From positions 28,020,501-28,084,500 of the forward strand of contig NC_092568.1 in assembly GCF_037975245.1 (NCBI RefSeq): a DNA stretch of 64,000 nt. The letters are read 5' to 3'. Below the pieces are notes generated by a model that worked only from the letters and a program-made list of their open reading frames with translations, had not been told where the DNA came from and ran no database searches. This DNA comes from Apostichopus japonicus (Eukaryota > Echinodermata > Holothuroidea > Aspidochirotida > Stichopodidae). The translations under genes were made by a program, and so were the position numbers. Shown here in pieces: positions 22,973-33,228 of this stretch (positions are counted from its first letter, which is position 1; every line of letters begins with the position of its first letter).

Positions 22973-23780
22973 CGTAGTATAAAATACAATTGTCAACAGG
23001 TAATTTCAAAAACAGTCGGTGTACTGTACTCATATCAACTTTACGCGTACGACGTACGTAAACGTCATAGTATATACTGCACCGCCGCTAGCTAGCTGCG
23101 ATACACAACGTGCAGGCGGGACATGCATGCTATTATATACACTCTGGTTGACCATACGTATTCTCTGTACCGGACCCCGTCGCATGTGTACTCGTACTCA
23201 CAGTCGTGTCGACCGAATTCCGTTCACAGTATCAGACTAGCTAGCCGTTATTTAAGGTAAGAATGAGTTCAAATCTTTTATGAAATTGTCCTTTCGATAC
23301 GTACAAACACATCACTGATTTTTTTTTCCGTATCGTACATATTTGGTGCAACAATTCACTGGCTAAATAGTAGCACTAGGCTAGGTCTATATAGCCTAGG
23401 CTACACACTGCATGACGCTGTTATCGGGGCAAACTTAAGCCTAGGCTTTTCTGCTTAATTGACTGTTTATACAGGTAAATTAGTGTGTTAGGCTATTCGT
23501 AGTAAGTTTTCCCGCCAAGGTGCGGCGTTGGCCTATACTACTAGTACTACTAATCTATAGTAAATATCGCCCTTGCCTTTGGTATAAAGTGAAATTATTT
23601 CAAATTCAAACGATATTCTCGGTCTATTATATGAACTATTCGAACTTGAGATTTGGATTGAACTAGCTAGGCCGAATTCTACTTTGTCAATAGTTAGCCT
23701 AATAGTATTAACAAATCGTAGTTTATTTCTAAGTTTCTTTAATATGCTAACATAGTAGAACTAAAGGAATAGTAGTAGGA
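22973..23780. other. No gene seen
   Basis: GC-mixed then AT-rich sequence with several short palindromes (TAGGCTA, CTAGCTAG). No splice-bordered frame. Confidence 0.45.
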
Positions 23781-23784
23781 TGGT

Positions 23785-24262
23785 GACTTCGAAGTTCGGC
23801 CACTTAAGACTTAAAACACCCCAAAACTAAATCTTCTGGTATAAATCATTTGAAAATATACTTCATATGGTGGGAGAATTTTGTTATAGTACGATACACG
23901 GCCAAACTTTCTTTCCTGCAAACTGTTTTCACGTTGTTTTCCAAGAAGATTCTTCGTGATTGTGGAACTGGTATTTCTTGCTAGAGTATTGCGAAGTTCG
24001 GACACGCAACCCACAGTGTGGCGCTGGTGATAAAATTGGTGGCGCAGTTGCTCTTTCAGTAATTATAACAGACTTCATAGATCTTCGTCATTTTATTGAC
24101 AAATATGTAAGTAATTTCTTGCACACGGGTCATTTTGGAGAGAAAATAACTGTAGCTTCGTACTTTTTGGTGAAATTTGGCTCTTCCTGTAGGTTTTCAT
24201 GGTGAAAATCGTGTATTTCTTAGGGTGCCCGAACTTCGCAGTATGGCGAACTTCGCAATACT
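23785..24262. mobile_element. Inverted-subrepeat element FB3
   Basis: CGAAGTTCGG motifs occur near 23790 and 23992 on the plus strand and inverted near 24229 and 24247. TATTGCGAAGTTCG at 23987-24000 is perfectly inverted at 24247-24260. The plan resembles FB1 and FB2 with fewer subrepeats. No target duplication identified. Confidence 0.5.
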
Positions 24263-24396
24263 GACTATACTAGTTTATCCATCACTAGCCTCTATCAGAT
24301 CACTTGCATGCATCAATAAAATGATCAACCCATGTTAATTATCTTATTTAGGCTAGTTACAAAGGCTCAGGTGGTGAAATTTGAGAAAATAATTAC

Positions 24397-24799
24397 AATA
24401 GGGCAGCGCGTGCTGACGTCACTTTTCAGCATCCACCGGATTTCTGCCGGTGAGCACACACATACCTACAGCGAGATAGCGTACAAATAATGGCTTTTGC
24501 CAGTGAAAAAGTGAAAGTGAAAGTGAAAAAGTGAAAGTGAAAAAAATGTTTCTTGACGTACTTGTTCCCTAAATCCCAAACGATAAGTGTTTAGTAGCAT
24601 ATAACTACACAAATATTTGACATTATTTGAAGTTTAAACTTGTAAATAAGAATATTTTAGCTCTGTCGATCAAGCTAGGCCACAGTAACTCAGTGTCAGT
24701 GAACGTAGACCGTTTGTTTTCACCGGCTGATAGTACGGCGGGTTGGGTACAGTTGTCCTGGTAACAGCATTGTTCAAAGAAGTCCGCCCTGCCCTATAG
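24397..24799. mobile_element. MITE with ATAGGGCAG terminal repeats
   Basis: The inverted ends ATAGGGCAGCGCG and CGCCCTGCCCTAT match at 12 of 13 positions. AATTAC flanks both sides (24391-24396 and 24800-24805), giving a likely 6-bp target duplication. It is 403 bp, with a GTGAAA microsatellite inside and no gene. Confidence 0.7.
24503..24546. repeat. GTGAAA-type microsatellite
   Basis: GTGAAA/GTGAAAAA units, about seven, inside the ATAGGGCAG MITE. Confidence 0.8.
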
Positions 24800-25463
24800 A
24801 ATTACTAACTTCAGATGGCAGCAGGTCGTCTGTTTCGCCCCACACGTGAGAAGCGTGCGTTAGCGCCCGGATATAAAGTAAAATTATTTTGTAATATGTT
24901 AACAGGTTCATACAAAAAAAAATACTGAACATTTATACAATATAATGTTACTCATTTTGTTAGGAAATAATATCAAACAATGACAGTTTGGCTAAGGATG
25001 AAGATGAATGGAGAAATTTTAGTAACATTTCATGGCACGCTGTGGGAATTTTAGTATCATAACTTGAAAACAGTACTGTGAATTTCAGTCATAAAGACAT
25101 GTCATGAATATGATTTTTTTCAGACTGGTTCATAGTTGATGCCAAAAATGTTGAATAATCAACTTTTTACCAGTGATTAGGGGGCACTCATAGATGACGT
25201 CCCACACAAGGGGGTTGGTAGTTTGAACTGTGTGAACTGCGTGGTGGAGGGGTGGGGAGGAGGCAAATACAAATTACCAAAGGCATGAGGAGTTAGGGAG
25301 GAGTGATAAGTGAGCATTAACTCAGGGTTTATAGCTTGTGAAGTACATGAATGAAAAAGAAATGTTTTTTTAATCCCTCTTTAGTCTTCTTTACTGTACT
25401 CCAATTGTTCAAGGTGTATTTGGAATGATCATTTGTACAATGTAGGTACTGTAGTGCAGTGTA

Positions 25464-25872
25464 GGGCTGTTGGCAATTAACGATAAACTATTATTCGTTA
25501 GTTTTGTAGCAATTACGATAAACAAAAGAACTATAGCGAATAATCGTTAGTGCCGATAATTTCGCGATCTCCAATTGTCCATTGAAAAAAATATGTTAGG
25601 CCTACGTCTAATTTTACTGTCTGCAGTGGCGGCGCTACGGGGGGATGGGGGGGTGGCGCGGGAGCACAGCCTCAGATTGCGCGATTCCCCCATTTCACTG
25701 CTAATAATGCGAACCCTAGGTGTTACTAAAACCAGTAAAAGTGATATCGCTGAATGCCTAGCCTGCGCTCTAATATGCAAATAGTAGGCTATAGGGATTT
25801 ACGAATAATTGACTATTCGGTAATCGCTACGCATTATTCGAATGATTAACGATTAATCGTTTCCATACGTAA
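25464..25872. repeat. AT-rich inverted repeat around a poly-G insertion
   Basis: ATTAACGATAA/ATTATTCGTTAG-type sequence at 25475-25560 reappears inverted at 25800-25865 (TTATTCGAATGATTAACGATTAATCG). A GGCGGCGCTACGGGGGGATGG segment near 25627 looks like a nested element. No gene. Confidence 0.4.
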
Positions 25873-26084
25873 CAATTCGCGAATGTGAAGATTGCGCAAT
25901 ATAATGGAAAATCCCGCTAATTTAAAGATTTAACTTACGGGACACTAAAGAAAAAAATCAAAATGATTTAAGGTCACTAAGTCTGTAGGCTGCAGTGTAT
26001 TTCATCAATATGTTATAAGGTTCGTCAGAATCAAGGCCTCCTGTTTTGATTTACATTTCTCTTTCATTTAATTTTCTATTTCAG

Positions 26085-26154
26085 CCTACAACCACCAAAG
26101 ATGATGTAGACAGGCAGAAGGATCTTCAAAACACCCCATTCCTGATTGCTTGTG
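26085..26154 (+). CDS. Exon of an unrecognised host gene
   Basis: It has a strong acceptor (TTTTCTATTTCAG) and consensus donor (GTAAGC). 70 bases starting in phase 0, reading PTTTKDDVDRQKDLQNTPF then LIAC and one base over. The phase-1 end fits the exon at 26863 exactly. The family is not named with confidence. Confidence 0.75.
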
Positions 26155-26503
26155 GTAAGCACTCTATCTGTAGAATAAGATTGATTTTAACTCAACCTTT
26201 TGTCAACCTAAGGGCTGTATTGAAAATTCATGAGCTAATACGAAATAGTATTTACTGAACTGTTTCAGATCACTAATAAAAAGTCAGACCTAAATATTAT
26301 TTTGAAGCTGTGACATGCTTCACTTCAAATTGAAATGACAAAGTCAACAGGAGGACAAGTTCACACAAGGTTGCAAGATTTGATGGGGGTTATTTCTTGC
26401 CAATGGCGAAATTAATTTCTGCAGAAATGTGGGTGTGTGTGCGTCTATGACACTTATTGTAAGCATGAAATCTGGTGAAAATCAACTTGTGGGACTGTTA
26501 TTA

Positions 26504-26617
26504 GGGGTGTACCGGATAGTTCATACTATCCGGCCGGAGATCTGGCCGGATAGTTCGTACTATCGGGTAAAATCGGGTCCGGCCGGATCTCAAAACTTTG
26601 GATCGGACACATCCCTA
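26504..26617. mobile_element. Tiny MITE in the intron of the unknown gene
   Basis: The ends GGGGTGTACCGG and CGGACACATCCC are imperfect inverted repeats. The interior has nested CCGGATAGT/ACTATCCGG palindromes. The 10-mer ACTGTTATTA flanks both sides (26494-26503 and 26618-26627). 114 bp. Confidence 0.75.
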
Positions 26618-26862
26618 ACTGTTATTATACTTAGCTTAGGTTCCCCACTTGGAGTTCAAAAGCCTATTTTTTTATGTTGTTTCAAGGTCACTTGAGGTCA
26701 GCAATCAATACAGTAGCCAAATCCATGCAAGAATATTGCAACTGCAGCAACCTAAATGGATAAAAAACAGACTACCCAAAATAATATTTCCAGCTGGAAT
26801 CTCAACACAAATTTGTTCTTGTTGAAAGGAGGTGAATGAGAAATATATTTATTCACTTTCAG

Positions 26863-27028
26863 GTGAGATGTTAACTGCCAAGAAATGGATGCTGGTTATC
26901 GACCGCCATGTTGTTGCTGACAATATTTTGTCATTCCTGTCTGCCCTCGGAATGCTGTTTTCAGCCTACTACTGTTTCGGAATAGAATATAATGAAGGAG
27001 CACCTGCAACTTTGGACCTTTTTCAAAG
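26863..27028 (+). CDS. Second exon of the unrecognised host gene
   Basis: Acceptor TTCACTTTCAG and donor GTACAG. Starts with two bases that complete a Gly codon from the previous exon and ends in phase 2. It encodes EMLTAKKWMLVIDRHVVADN, a hydrophobic stretch ILSFLSALGMLFSAYYCF, and GIEYNEGAPATLDLFQR. The last part recalls the C-terminal region of uncharacterised or SAM-domain-like proteins in fish and invertebrates (from memory; weak). A further 3' exon is expected but was not found in the window, and upstream exons are also missing. The hydrophobic stretch could be a buried helix or a membrane segment. Confidence 0.8.
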
Positions 27029-28652
27029 GTACAGTACACTCAGTATGTCAATAACCATGCCTGGAAAGAACGGGCAACAATGGTGGGTTTTTTTATGCTG
27101 GAATTAGGAGCCACATTTTGAGAAAAGGGGTTCCTGGTTGGTGCACAAAGATTTTGAGTGAACCAGGAGCGAATTTGGGAGAACCAGAAGCCTTCAAGTT
27201 GGACATGAATGGTCGATCCAATATGAAAAAGTAGATACGAACATGTGATATGCAATTTATGAGATCGGTTGTGAATTGGGACATCTTTCAACTTCTCCCA
27301 CCCCTCAAGGGAAGCGGGCTAGCCATCACACATGTTGGCACCTGCCAAACCCTTCTCATATCCCTAACCACAGAATCTTTCCACCTCAGCCTTCCCAAAC
27401 GGCAACCTTCTAACCACCTCATCCCTGCTCAATTTTTTTCCACCCCCATCCAGTCCATCTCTCAGCCTGCTGCTGACGAGGCTCTCCCACAGCTGGTCAA
27501 CCATTAGCCCACACCTCTCAATAAGTAGGGTGGGATTTGCGCGACAATGGCTGAGAGGAGGCTGACGTCTGCCCCCTTGTGTTCGCAACAGCGCGGGTCG
27601 TCACGCGCCTGCATCCCGCTGTCCAAATTTCCGGGTACCTACTGGCAGTTTCGAGTGGCCAGGGGAAAAGGTGGGTCACATACGACCCAGGCGTGAGCCT
27701 AAAGGTTATGGGTCTACAGGAGCCACCTGGGTGATATATTTTAGCTCTCAGTGTCTCTAACTGATATAAAAAAGAATTGGGTGGCTCTATATGACCTTAG
27801 CTGGTAAAAAGGGCCAGAAAATATCCTAATAATCAATCACAGGACCTGCCTAATTTTTTATGAGAGCCATGGATCCTGTCTAAAATTGCTATTAATCTGG
27901 AATACATTCGAAGAACTCACAGGATATCTCACAGAATGCAATGAAAAAGAAAAATTTGACCCATCATTTGAATATGAGCTAGAATAATGCTTATTTTCTT
28001 AAGGCGATTTTGTGACCTGCAAAACCTTGTGGGTGGAATCGCATCGTCTACATCCATGAAAGTTGGTTTACCATCAAAACAAAACTGTGTACGACAACAC
28101 CTGATGGATGGTTTGTACGGAGCCTAGGGCACACGTCAGGTGCTGTCGGACACAATTTGTTTTTGCCCGCAAAACTTTTGCGTGTGCCTTTGCTGTGTGC
28201 ACCCGCAAGCCGGAAACTCATCCGCATTTGTGGGTGCTGATATCAGTCAAGCTTTGGGTAATTGTATTTAACGACAAATTTCCGGAATATAACAGATTTC
28301 CAAGATAATATCACTAACTCATACCAGCATCTTGCTGGTCAGGGCTATTTTGATTGCGCTGCATCCATCACTCTATCTATCACTCAATATCTCAACAATT
28401 GTTCATAAGTGATCTCATGCATATATCCTTTGATGGGATTTTGACAAAGTATTATTCTGTACACTATTATATCTGTCCATTTTTGTCCATTTTTTATTCT
28501 TCAATTTTGTAGGTGTTTCTTGATGATAAATCCGGACAAAGGATCGAAACTCAAGAAAGGATATGGCACCCATCCGAAAGTACTCTCTTTGATCCAGAAC
28601 GTCAGTGACTTCGAATGGGCTCTGTAGTGACAATTGTGAACATTAACAAATA
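27029..28652. other. Noncoding, possible intron
   Basis: It holds internal similarities such as repeated AACCAG/GGAGCC words at 27100-27190 and no supported exon. It may be intron of the gene above. Confidence 0.4.
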
Positions 28653-28660
28653 GTAGTAAT

Positions 28661-28984
28661 CAGTGATGGCGCGATTGCGGGATTCCCGCATTTTTCATGC
28701 CGATCCCGCATTGGGGAAATCGTCGGGGGGATTTCCCCCCCTTAAAAATATATACATATTTTTTGGGGGGGATGGTGCTTGATTTTATCAGCTTTTAATT
28801 TGTACTACTGATGCTCAACTGTCATTTGCTAATGCATAAAACTAGTACAACATCATTTTATGTCGAAGAAGTTTAAATTTACGCTCAATTTTAGTATCCC
28901 CCCCAAAAAAAATTTAAAAATCCCCCCCCAAAAATCAGAAGGGGGGATTTTCCCCCCGAAATTATGATCCTAGCGCCAACACTG
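28661..28984. mobile_element. hAT-type MITE with 8-bp target duplication
   Basis: Starts CAGTGATGGCGC and ends GCGCCAACACTG (11 of 12 inverted). Flanks are GTAGTAAT (28653-28660) and GTAGCAAT (28985-28992), an 8-bp duplication with one change, as expected for hAT. The interior has G-tract and C-tract pairs that could fold. 324 bp. Confidence 0.8.
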
Positions 28985-28992
28985 GTAGCAAT

Positions 28993-31244
28993 TGGTTATA
29001 ATCTCACAATTTTGTGTAGTAGGTTTGCCATTCAGACATTAGTTCAGCCGAAATAGAATTCCATATGTGTTTTATTGTGTAAAAATGCCCAACTGTGAAG
29101 CATGAGACTTGGCTTTGGATTGTAAGAATTGATTGCAAGAATTATTTAAACTTCAGAAAAATTGGGGCCCACTCCATTGGTCACTACACCCATTTACTCT
29201 AGTGACCCATTACTGATAGTTCGGCTGTTCGCAGATTCAGAATAGGTTATCCTATTCAGGGCTCGACAAAACTGAAGGCTTTTGCCATCGTGCCCTTTTT
29301 ACTGAAAAAAGCTGTCAGTGCCCCCCAAAATATTACACCACCGATGGCACAAAATGCTGTGATACCCTTTTGTTTGTGCTGTCGGTGCCCTTTTAAATTA
29401 TTTATTCACATAGCCTAAAGCGTCTCCCTGTTCACCCCGGAAAACATGAGAATAGGAATATTTTTGGAACCTAAAAGTACAACATCAAATTTCATTCCCG
29501 CGAATCGTCTTATTGTACATCACGCTTTCCTGTTTCCCTTTTCATTTTGACCACATTCTTATATTCTGTGAATAATGTTCCTTAATTAAATATATATCTA
29601 ACTACATAGTTACTACACAGTGCAACCTAAACTATAGCGTGGTGATGCTAGCTCATGAATAATTAATGAGTACCACATGACGTGTCAGGGGTTATTGGAT
29701 TTTTTTACTCTAAAACTGGGTGCGACGCCTGGGTGACAAATACGGAAACTGCTTTCAATATTGTAAAAATTCATAAAAAATATTTGAAAAAAAGGAATCA
29801 TCTGGAGGCAACCACTATTTGAAAGGGGGTTGTTTACCCTACAGTATCGCAGTTAAAACAGGATCATGCCTGCCTTCGCCTTTGATTAAAAAATCGTAAG
29901 CCAACCCGGAAGTGTATGCATTAGTACAACTGGCGGGGAAAAAGGTGGTCATGTGGGAGACGGTTCGTGAATAAAGATTATTAAATTTTCGTCTATTTTC
30001 ATCAAAATTTGGATCAGTTGGTATGTTTACTTTAGGAATATATTCAAGTACTTGAAATAATTTTTTGAGTGTAATATCTTTCATAAAAAAATGTATTTTG
30101 ACATAAATGTTTTTAATTGGTCATTAATTATCAACTAATTAGAGGGAGTTCCATTTCTGCAAAAAAACAGGAAATTGTCACTTGGGCATGTAAAAAATTT
30201 GGCTTGGAATGACCCACATAAAACTTGTGCAAACATGAGGGACACTTTGTAAATTTTACAACATTTGCAAATAAGGGGGCTAATTCAGCATCATACTAGC
30301 TATCTGTTGAGTTTACTGATTGGAGGCTGATTGCGAGCATTAACAAAATGAATGGGCGCCCATAGGAGGGTCACACAGGTAACCAACCATATTGTGTTTT
30401 TCTCCCGACCTGTACATAATCATAATCACGGTCTGCCACCATTCATGGCGACGTGGCTAACTGCACATCTTCAAGGTTCTTGTGAACTTGTGTATGGAAG
30501 TGACAGGCCCTCCTTTTGTCACCTTTTATAACTTTTGTACACGATGGGTTAATATTGTGAAATCATATTTAGTGCTACAGTTCGGAATATTAATGATGCA
30601 GATTCTTTCTCTGGGAATTTTCGAAAGAAACAGAAAACATTGAAGATACGTTCGTACAAAATGTCCTTCCTCTGAAACATTATGGAGATTTGAGGTAACG
30701 AATGAGGTAAAATGTTATACTTTTCTGTTGTATTTGTTATTTTTTTCTTGGGGTGAGGGTTAAGGGGGAAACCACTAATTTCGGGGGACCCGAGATCCAC
30801 CCGGAGGGGGGGGGGGGGCGGGGTTAGGGAGTGGCTGCCCCTTGAAATGTGTTGTACAGATGTAACATCGCCACTTATTTACTGGCCCAGATTAAAACAC
30901 ATGGCCATATGTAAGACTGGTGTTTTAATGATAGTAAGAATGTAAGCACAGTTACAGTTGTAATAAAGTTGTAATAAACTATTTCCTTGTTATTTTCCAT
31001 TTTTGAAAATTTACTCTGTTTTACCCACAGTCTAAATGTGACTACAGAAAAAAAGTTAAAATTCCTTACTTATATATATAATGGTCATTTGTACATGTTT
31101 CATGTTTAAGCATTTCATTTTTCAAGTAGCTCAAAGGTCACATTGTATGCCCTTGATCGAGTAAATATTGTATCGCTAACCAACTGGTGAAATACCACTG
31201 CCATGGAAATAGGACGTGTTAATTTTCCAAATTTGTTGTGACCC
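28993..31244. other. Noncoding interval, no firm feature
   Basis: An open minus frame at 29839-30084 (MKDITLKKLFQVLEYIPKVN onward) is somewhat protein-like but has no recognised family or splice context. Poly-G run near 30806-30820. Otherwise AT-rich. Confidence 0.4.
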
Positions 31245-31640
31245 TGCAGACAATCAATTGTGAATATTACATTTTTGTGTAAATTAATTACAGTAATGTG
31301 TAATTTATTGTGAAATTGGAAAATTTTACATTTCAAAAATGTGAATATTACATTTTTTGGTAAATTCATCTACAATTTGTTGTTTATTTCACAGTTTTAA
31401 ACTGTGAATATTACATATGTTTGTAAATTCATTACAATAAATTGTCAATTTTACAGTTTTAATATGTAAATATTACATTTTTTTGTAAATTCATTTACAA
31501 TTTATTGTTAATTTCACAGTTTTCATCTGTATATATTACATATTGTTGTAAATTAATTTAAAATAAATTGTTAATTTTACAGTTTTCAACTGTAAATATT
31601 GCAGTTTTCGGTAAATATCTTTACAATAATTTGTAATTTG
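31245..31640. repeat. About 62-bp degenerate tandem repeat
   Basis: Six copies containing TGTGAATATTACAT-like and TTTACAGTTTT-like words, starting near 31260, 31341, 31403, 31464, 31526 and 31588 (first spacing longer). Very AT-rich. It ends near a CACTGTAAA/TTTACAGTG pair at 31744-31775. Confidence 0.7.
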
Positions 31641-31774
31641 AATTACCAAAAATGGTAAAGTTAACAGTTTTTAACTGTTTTATAATTTACAAGTGATTGT
31701 AAAATTAACAAATTATTTTTGGCATTTTAGCTGACAGCCATTTCACTGTAAAATTTACAATTTTTTTTTACAGT

Positions 31775-32950
31775 GTTGGAATTCCTCGCTTTGCTGAGAT
31801 TTGGATGAAACGTCTTTTTTTTTCAGTCGAACAGTTCTGAAATTCCCCCTCACCAAGGGACAATGTTCGCTTTATCTGTTGGGGAATTTCAGTGGCTCTG
31901 TTGTTGCGATCGAGATTATTGGTGGTTTTGTTGTTATCTCGTGCAGCTTTATCTTTGGCCGGTTTAGTTTTTCCAGTTGCCTTATTTTCTGCAGCCCGTG
32001 GGATTTGTGACGTTGTTCGTTGTTTACCATTGTTAGTTGTTACCCTCGTTATGTGTCGTTGTGGTATGGTCTCGCTCCTTTGTTATTTCGTTGTGCTCCG
32101 TATCTTTTGTCTGGGATAAGTCCATGACTTCATCTCTTGGTTGATTGTTGTTACTTGATGTTATGAGTTGGTCACCATGGTGATCGTTGTAGTCGGTGTC
32201 TTCGTCATCGTCAGCTTCGGGTTGTGGACAATTAAAACTTTTATGTCCAAAATCGTTGCAGTTATAGCATCTAACTTTAGGCATATGTATTTGGGACAGT
32301 TCCGCATGATGTGGTCGGTTTCTAGACAAAGATTGCATACCCTGGTTTGTCCATTATGCTTTATCATCATATGTATATCGTTACCGTAATTGCGTATGGA
32401 AGGCTCTTGGATTTTGCGGGTAGATCTAACCGTATGTAACGGATTCCATTCTCGATGTTGGGGAATTCCTTGTATGTGTTGTGGTGCCACTGTCCTTTAT
32501 GTTTGCAACCAAATTCGAGCAGTTTCTCGGAGAGTTCCTCGTCGTCAATAAACGAGGGTACGCCAAATACACTAACAGTTAAAAGTGATTTCGACACTCC
32601 ATACACGTTGCAAGTCCCACCATTGATTATAAGTCCTGTTTCTATGAGTAATTCTGCATCCTCCCTGTTTCGTAGAGTAATTGTCCAATATCCCCCAGAT
32701 TTCACACAACTTAATACCTTGTCATTTTAGATATCCCCGATGATTGCCTTCACCAAATCATTGACTTCGTATCCTCGGTCCGACACTCTAACACTACACT
32801 CCTTTAACTCACCCATTTTTTGGCGTTTCGCGGAATCCATCGCAGTGTAACGTGAGGCGAACGAACGCCTATAGGCGTCGTTGCCGAATGTCAAACGCTT
32901 AAAAGTGAAACAAATTCTTCGTAAATGGTGATATAATGATATAGAATACA
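31775..32950 (-). pseudogene. Decayed ORF1 of a Tx1/L1-type LINE (LINE-C2)
   Basis: Pieces in several minus frames parallel ORF1 at 45.2-46.3 kb: SVRVSDRGYEVNDLVKAIIGDI, KSGGYWTITLRNREDAELL, VSVFGVPSFIDDEELSEKLLEFGCK, NGIRYIRLDLP, and zinc knuckles CNLCLETDHIMRNC and CYNCNDFGHKSFNC. The middle knuckle is damaged by a frameshift. A Lys/Thr/Asn-rich tail continues to about 31780. No ORF2 follows on this side. It is a separate, older copy of the LINE-C family in the opposite orientation. Confidence 0.8.
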
Positions 32951-33105
32951 CATGCGGGTAGTCCTCAATATGTTCTCTTCCGAAATATCGTTCAGAATAT
33001 GTAGTTAACAGGAAATATACTGAAAGATATTGAGACGTTGAAAAAGGTTTTGATTTGATTTGATTTATTTTGTTTTTTCACGTGCAAATATACAAGGTGA
33101 AAGGA

Positions 33106-33148
33106 AGTCTTCTATAAAGCATACAATAGCTTAACAATGTAGAAGACT
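33106..33148 (-). other. LINE 3'-UTR hairpin, copy 1
   Basis: AGTCTTCTA (33106-33114) pairs with TAGAAGACT (33140-33148); an inner AAGC/GCTT stem sits in the loop. Homologous hairpins lie at 35628, 37524, 40901 and 43688. Confidence 0.75.
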
Positions 33149-33228
33149 CCCTGAAGAAAGAAAAGAGAAGAAAAAATTAAAGATCAAATTACACGTTTCG
33201 ACAATAAATCAATTATATGATATTTTAA

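Noticed and set aside
29839-30084. 81-residue minus-strand frame
   Set aside because: Mildly protein-like but without family, splice borders or neighbours to support it.
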